From Gerris lacustris (lineage: Eukaryota; Arthropoda; Insecta; Hemiptera; Gerridae), in NCBI GenBank assembly GCA_951217055.1, contig OX578276.1, positions 113,739,313 to 113,803,312 of the forward strand: 64,000 bases of DNA. The letters run 5' to 3'. This document shows positions 59,151 through 64,000 of this stretch, piece after piece. Position 1 is the first letter of the stretch, and every line of letters starts with the position of its first letter. Below the pieces are notes generated by a model that was given only the letters and a program-made list of their open reading frames with translations, did not search any database and was not told the DNA's origin. The position numbers and the translations under genes were made by a program.

Positions 59151-60913
59151 GGGGTCGAAGTGCCCTAGTATTGGAGGTTGAGTCAGTAGATTTTTTACTT
59201 CCTCAAACGCCTCATCATGTGTTTTAGACCACTGGAACTGATTTTTGCGTTTTAATAGGTCGCGTAGGGGTGAAGCCGCCGCACTAATTTTGTTTGAAAA
59301 TGATCCTAACTGATTCACAATGCCCATGAACGACCTTAGTTCAGTAATGTTTTTCGGAACAGTAAAATTTCTTAACGCTGATAATTTTTTCGGATCAGCT
59401 TTTATACCATCCTTTCCTACTATATATCCTACGTAGGGAACTTCTTGTTTCGCAAATACAAACTTATCTGCATTCAGGGTGATACTACTTTCCCTGCATC
59501 TGTCCAAAAGCCGAGTAATTCTCTCACAATGTTCTTTAAATCCTTCGTCATATAGTAAGATGTCGTCGACTACCTTTTCCATGTTTCCTATTCCGTACAG
59601 TGATTGATCTCCTCTTCTGCAAAACTCATCTCCTGAACTGCTTAATCCCATCGGTGCCCGCAAGAAAATATACCGCCCCCATGGTGTCAAAAAAGCAGTT
59701 AGCTTTTGACTTTCCTTGTCTAATTCTAGTTGCCAATACCCACTGGCAGCATCTAGTGTTGTGAAATATTTTGACTTGGCTGGTACGTTAGCAACCGCTT
59801 CCCATGGGCTTTTAAATGGGTGTACTGGGCGTTGAACGTGGTCGTTAAGCTTCTTGAAATCGACGCAGACCCTGATTTTCCCATTTGGTTTCTGTACACA
59901 TACCATCGGGCTCACAAACTCACAAGGAATGTCTTCGGCTGGTTTTATGATTCCTTTCTTAGTCATAAGGTCTAATTCGTCTTTTACCTGCTGTCTCCAC
60001 GCGTACGGTATCTTCCGAGGTGTACTTATCGCATAGGGAACCGCATTTGATTTTAAGTGGACGTGTACAGGTGGACCAGCCATCGGCTTAAGAGTCTTTG
60101 TGCAGAAAACATCTTCATATTCTTTTATAAATTGTTTTCTTATCGTTTCTAGGTTTTCTTCTGTCGGATTGTCTGGACAACTGATCCTTCTTATTGTAGT
60201 CATAGGTCTTGGAAATCCTTGATGAATTACTCTGAGCTTCTTTAATGAATGCCTATCGATCAGCAGCTCTTTAACGCCTTTGCATATGTGGACTCTAACG
60301 CTTGCGCAAAGTCCTTCACACTTAATATTACAGTTAATGTACCCCATCAACTTTAATTGAGAGGAATCTGCTGATTCGAGTCTTAATCGACTTGGGTGTA
60401 GATCTTTAGTCGTAATTCCAAATTTCTTCATTAAGTCTTCCCCTGCGACAGAGACTTCAGCTCCTGTGTCTGGAGTTCCTCTGTACTTAATGTATTCTTT
60501 GCCCTGACGGCTAATCTGTATTGTGATGTAACGTGAATTATTTTGGGTTTCTCCATCTACGGACTTAATTGTTAAGCATCCAATTTTTACCTCATCGTCA
60601 CTACAATCTTCTTTTTCAGAGTTTTGAATTTTGTCGACTCGTTTTGTTCGACAGAATTTAGTAAAATGCCCTTTAATATTGCATCGGCGACATTTATAAC
60701 TATTTGCTGGACACTCCTTAACATTCTTGTGCCATGCACCACCACAACGACAGCATTCTTTCCCTTTACCGGCACTCACTACTTTGCTGACCTGTTTTTT
60801 ATATAGGTTTTCTTCTTTATTTGCGGCTTCTTCCAACTCACATAGTTTGAAGTTCTACATTTTTTTCTCATTTTTGGATCTAACAGGGATTCTATGATGT
60901 GGTCTGACAAATA
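59150..60913 (-). pseudogene. Gypsy 3 Gag end, protease and reverse transcriptase
   Basis: From 60836 the frame is open for about 560 real codons. Two zinc knuckles: C28-x2-C31-x4-H36-x5-C42 and C49-x2-C52-x4-H57-x4-C62. The protease active site is PDTGAEVSV (Asp123). RT: VPYAISTPRKIPYAWRQQV, EFVSPMVCVQKPNGKIRVCV, FTTLDAASGYWQLELD (first Asp), LRAPMGLSSSGDEFCRR, KVVDDILLY (DD), VPYVGYIVGKDGIKADPKK, then the tether LRSFMGIVNQLGSF. The last residues after FDPQ are frameshift noise. Between 60836 and the Merlin insert, Gag coding (LSDHIIESLLDPKM) continues, with a frame slip in an A-run near 60860. It would process the polyprotein and synthesise cDNA. Confidence 0.9.
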
Positions 60914-61610
60914 GGCACTTGTTTAGATGGTTACTCCCTTTTAAGGGAGTAACCAATTCGTTTTTTTATTTATGTGACCTTGTTTAGTAGGTTACTCCCC
61001 TTTGTTGATTTTAGTTGGTTACTCCCTTTTTTGGTTACTCCCCTAATTTCTTGATTTGGCTATTTCTATTTTTATTTATTATCAATTTTAATATTTAATA
61101 CATTCTTACCCGGGGATGTAGAAAAGCATTGGGGCTTTTGTTGGGGTTAGAATAGGGGGAAAGAGAATATTCGCAAAGAATTTATGAAGGGAGTAACCAT
61201 CTAAATTAGAACACCCCTTAGACTAATTCAGATGGTTACTCCCTTTTAATAATATTATTAAAGGGGAGTAACTATCTGAATAAGAATACCCCTTAGACTA
61301 ATTCAGATAGTTACTCCCCTACACTAATAACAAGGGGAGTAACTATCTAAATAAGAAGACCCTTTAGATTAATTCAGATGGTTACTCCCTTTCAATAATA
61401 CGTTAAAGGGGAGTAACTATTTGAATAAGATTGCCCATTAGACTAATTCAGATGGTTACTCCCCTACATTAATACCAAGGGGAGTAACCACCTAAATTAG
61501 AACACACCTTAGACTAATTCAGATGGTTACTCCCTTTTAATAATATTCTAAAAGGGAGTAACCATCTAAATAAGAATACCCCTTAGACTAGACTAATTCA
61601 GACATTTAGT
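60914..61610. repeat. Subterminal array of inverted GGTTACTCCC sites
   Basis: GGTTACTCCC-like sites face GGGAGTAACC-like sites repeatedly. From 61189 the pair recurs with a period of about 72 bases (reverse sites near 61189, 61263, 61334, 61408, 61479, 61555; forward sites near 61234, 61308, 61380, 61454, 61525), separated by a TTAGACTAATTCAGAT phrase. More sites lie at 60929-61035 and at the right end (63217-63287). About 20 sites in all; probably transposase-binding subterminal repeats. Confidence 0.85.
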
Positions 61611-62039
61611 CCCTTTGAAAACTTCCAAATGGAATAACAAATTGAATTAGTCTAAGGTGTTTTATTAATAAGATTTAGATTTGGTATTGATGTTTTATGT
61701 TTATGTGATTTTGTTTTATTTCCGTCTTTGATCCTATTGCATCTCGTTCATACACAAACATAAAAAAATTATTATTATAGTATTTATAAACACATAAGGA
61801 CTATGTTAGATTGATATATGGTTGGTTATAAGATTGTATGTTATTGTTATCCCCTTGGTCATTTTTGTAATATTTTATGTATCTTTATTTTATATAGATT
61901 TTTGAGGCGTTTTTTTTTTTTTTTTTTATGTCATGTCATGTCAAATTTTATTTTTTAAAACTTTGACTTTTTAAATTTTGAAGTTGTCTGCGTTTAATTG
62001 TGTGATTTCAATTTATTCAGATTTTTAAGTAAAACTCAA

Positions 62040-62127
62040 ATGGACGTGTTAATCGATTTAACGCTAAGAGATGTTTATAAATTAACCGAAGATAAATCTA
62101 ATTGGGATCTTTACAAATTCTTACATG
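62040..62127 (+). pseudogene. Merlin transposase exon 1
   Basis: ATG 62040 opens MDVLIDLTLRDVYKLTEDKS and continues to a GGTAAGT splice donor at 62128. The predicted exon is 88 bases. The position, start codon and consensus donor fit the first exon of the transposase. The following exon(s), which should carry the first catalytic Asp, are replaced by a mariner-type repeat. Confidence 0.6.
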
Positions 62128-62199
62128 GTAAGTTCTATTTATTTTAATATCTTGTTTTTTTTTTATTTTACTATTGCGTGTTTAGTGTAACAGTAATAT

Positions 62200-62606
62200 A
62201 CAGGGTGGTCCAAAAGTCTCCCCCCCCCCCTCTTAACTTTTGAACGCTTTGAGATAAATTAATGAAACTTGGGGGATCTCTACCATGCAAAGGGAAGTTT
62301 GTTTTCATGCCATCGCCCACTAGGGGCAACCTCCCACTTTGCCCCCAGTCGGGTGACTTCAAAATTTCAAATTGGAGTGTATATTTTTGATAGCATATTT
62401 GGATTCTACGGTGAAAAATAATAAACTTTTACTTGAAACATTTTTTTATATTTCCAATATTTTGCCCCCCACAGGGGGGCAAAAATAGCAAAATAACCCT
62501 TCCGAAATAGTAAAAAAATAACACTTAAATCGTTATAAAATCTAAACAGTTTGAAATAAAGTAATGGAACTTGGGGGATCTTTACCATGTAAAGGGAAGT
62601 GTGTAT
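62200..62606. mobile_element. Mariner-type MITE inside the Merlin element
   Basis: It begins CAGGGTGGTCCAAAAGTC after a TA. It holds two related halves: GATAAATTAATGAAACTTGG with ATGCAAAGGGAAG (about 62251-62300), and ATAAAGTAATGGAACTTGG with ATGTAAAGGGAAG (about 62556-62600). TTTTGCCCCCC/GGGGGGCAAAA at about 62458-62484 is a tight hairpin. It relates to 33985-34160. Its right end is not a clear inverted repeat, so the insertion probably came with a deletion of the transposase middle. Confidence 0.6.
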
Positions 62607-63116
62607 TCACTCTTCTAAACATATTAAAAAAACATGTATTACCAGGATCGATAGTCGTGTCTGATGGATGGGCTGCTTATGGCGGGATTGAATCTTCGCC
62701 AGGTATTTGCGAATTTAATTTTTTGCTACACACAATTTTGATATCCTACTAATCATGTTTGAGTCTAAAAATATTCCTTTGCATAAAAAATTTAAGCAAT
62801 GATGTAATCAAATTCTGACATTTAGAAGAGTTTAAATTGTTAATCGATAACTAATATCGTCTGATTTTCGGTTTCAGAGGGTTACTCTCATTATGTGGTT
62901 AACCACTCTCAAAATTTTGTCGACCCAGAGCCTGGTTATCATACTAATACTATTGAGAGTACCTGGCAGAAATTCAAGGCTCGCCATAAGCGGCATTATG
63001 GGACCGCAAGATCGTTGTTTACATCATATATTTCAGAGTTTCTATGGCGGCGGGATTTCCCGCAGGCACAAAGATTGAAGGATTTGTGGGAGGGAATCTC
63101 GTCGTTTATTGATTAA
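62607..63116 (+). pseudogene. Merlin transposase 3' exons (IS1016/ISXO2-like)
   Basis: The first exon piece (to 62702) reads LLNILKKHVLPGSIVVSDGW and ends in ESSP before a GT donor at 62703. TTTCGGTTTCAG ends the intron at 62877, and the next exon (62878-63116) reads GYSHYVVNHSQNFVDPEPG, then HTNTIESTWQKFKARHKRHY, and stops TAA at 63114-63116. Splice phase is consistent across the junction. These match the second Asp (SDGW) and the Glu (NTIEST) of the DDE triad in Merlin/IS1016-family transposases. The first Asp region is missing, so the enzyme is dead. It would have cut and moved this element. Confidence 0.8.
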
Positions 63117-63303
63117 TTTTTTTTGTATCTTTATATATTTTTGAATATAAAAGCATATATTTGTTTTTCATTATTTCAACATTTTTTTATTCCATTATTG
63201 TGATAATAATTTCTTGGTTACTCCCTTTTGGTGAGTAACCAGGACTTGGTTACTCACTTTTGGGGAGTAACCAACAATGGGAGTAACCATCTAAACAAGT
63301 ACC

Positions 63304-63992
63304 GACAAATATTGGTCATAACAATGTGGGCATGGGTCGTTAAGTCTAAAAAGTTTTACCTTGTCGCGATAGAAGTTGATGAATGTTTCCCCTTCTTCTT
63401 GCTTCCTCACAAGGAATTGGCAGCGCCTCATGCGTCCATTTTCCTTATTCTTGAAATATTCTTCAATTTTATTTAGGACGAAGCTAGCTCTGACGTTTTT
63501 TACGTCTTCTATTTTGATTATTAGGCGAACCACGTCAATCATTGATTGATCCAGAAACGTCTGTACTAGAGCGGCAACTTGCCCTTTTTCGTCCACATCT
63601 AGTCCTTGTAGCACTAAATAGTTCTCTAGAGCTTGCCTCCAGTCTCTGAATTGACCTAGTGTCAAGTTTTCACTAAGTTTTTCGGGTCCTGGTATCTTGA
63701 CAGTAATCCGCGGGTTTCTGTAAGACGTTCTGTCAATCCGTTGATTATGGTCGTAACTATCGCGTTCGATGTTGCTACCAAACTCCTCCGGATTTTTCCT
63801 TCCCATAAGATTCACTATTGTGTCTTTTAATTCACATAGTTGGGCTGTGAATCTTTCTTCTAATCCGTCAATTGCCTTTTCTGTCTCTCTCTCCAACTTC
63901 TTGACTGACTCCCGCATTGACTCCTCGTCTGATTCATCATCTTTAGATGATTTCTTGTTCACTCTTTTTGAGTTACGCTTTCTAGTACTCAT
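63304..63992 (-). pseudogene. Gypsy 3 gag, N-terminal part, cut by Merlin
   Basis: ATG at 63992 on the minus strand starts a basic and acidic N-terminus (MSTRKRNSKRVNKKSSKDDE), then a coiled-coil stretch (VKKLERETEKAIDGLEERF). The Retrotrans_gag-like core follows: FRDWRQALENYLVLQGLD, FVLNKIEEYFKNKENGRMRR, GETFINFYRDKVKLFRLND. A CPHC motif lies just before the break at DQYLS. The reading continues at 60913 beyond the transposon. It would form the particle core. The start is close to the window end, so leader and 5' LTR are not visible. Confidence 0.85.
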
Positions 63993-64000
63993 TGTACTAA

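Larger units (their letters stand above)
60914..63303 (+). mobile_element. Merlin DNA transposon, 2,390 bp, with 8-bp target duplication
   Basis: The ends GGCACTTGTTTAGATGG and (inverted) GGTACTTGTTTAGATGG form terminal inverted repeats that continue into GGTTACTCCC. GACAAATA is duplicated at 60906-60913 and 63304-63311. The insertion lies in Gypsy 3 gag, and removing it with one duplication restores the gag frame. It carries a spliced transposase related to IS1016/ISXO2, the diagnostic protein of Merlin elements, now missing its middle. The 8-bp duplication fits Merlin (8-9 bp). Confidence 0.85.
57458..64000 (-). mobile_element. Gypsy-type LTR retrotransposon 3 (minus strand), nearly intact
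   Basis: Reading from the window end downward: gag (63992 to 63304, then 60913 onward after the Merlin insert), zinc knuckles, protease and RT (to about 59153), RNase H and integrase (to 57458). Gag, protease and RT appear to share one frame. Defects seen are the Merlin insertion, a frameshift in an A-run near 60860 and one extra base in a G-run at 59150-59154. The 5' LTR lies beyond the window. Confidence 0.85.

Overview
The window looks like arthropod (most likely insect) nuclear DNA. It is AT-rich, full of long (TA)n tracts, and made almost entirely of transposable elements and their debris: Gypsy-type LTR elements, jockey-like and RTE-like LINEs, tRNA-derived SINE pieces, fold-back MITEs, a spliced Merlin DNA transposon and Crypton-like fragments. 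I found no host protein-coding gene and no functional RNA gene. The species cannot be named from the sequence.

Layout. 1-10204 holds two almost identical 3.3 kb direct copies (1-3309 and 6896-10204) separated by 3.6 kb of repeats. 10195-15000 is a nest of fold-back elements, one split by a 1,075-bp solo LTR (12231-13305). 16072-17364 (minus) and 22277-23903 (plus) are 5'-truncated jockey-like LINEs with target-site duplications. 20393-21195 carries a Crypton-like N-terminal fragment, a hairpin element and an RTE-like LINE tail. 25722-30160 is a degraded Gypsy element (154-bp LTR) with a 215-bp MITE in pol. 34280-42850 is a second Gypsy element with a very long LTR (1,843 bp), an intact gag, a pol that has lost reverse transcriptase and RNase H, and an extra proline-rich ORF. 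43538-44321 is a LINE fragment inside a dispersed repeat. 44878-55865 is a near-intact two-ORF LINE (ORF1 48663-49553, ORF2 49590-52442) flanked by two 3.1 kb direct repeats. 57458 to the window end (minus) is a third Gypsy element, almost intact except for one homopolymer frameshift and a 2.4 kb Merlin transposon inserted in gag (60914-63303).

The most unusual structure is in the GC-rich LTR of the second Gypsy element. About 26 short hairpins follow one another at roughly 35-60 bp spacing (34609-35711, repeated in the 3' LTR at 41503-42605). They share a loop close to GNTGTCA, while their stems differ from hairpin to hairpin but stay complementary. This pattern implies selection on structure rather than on protein or primary sequence, and I do not recognise it from any described retroelement family. 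Other notable points are the Merlin element's 72-bp-period array of inverted GGTTACTCCC sites, a MITE sharing Merlin-like ends, a 52-bp perfect palindrome, and repeated coincidence of duplication breakpoints with (TA)n tracts.
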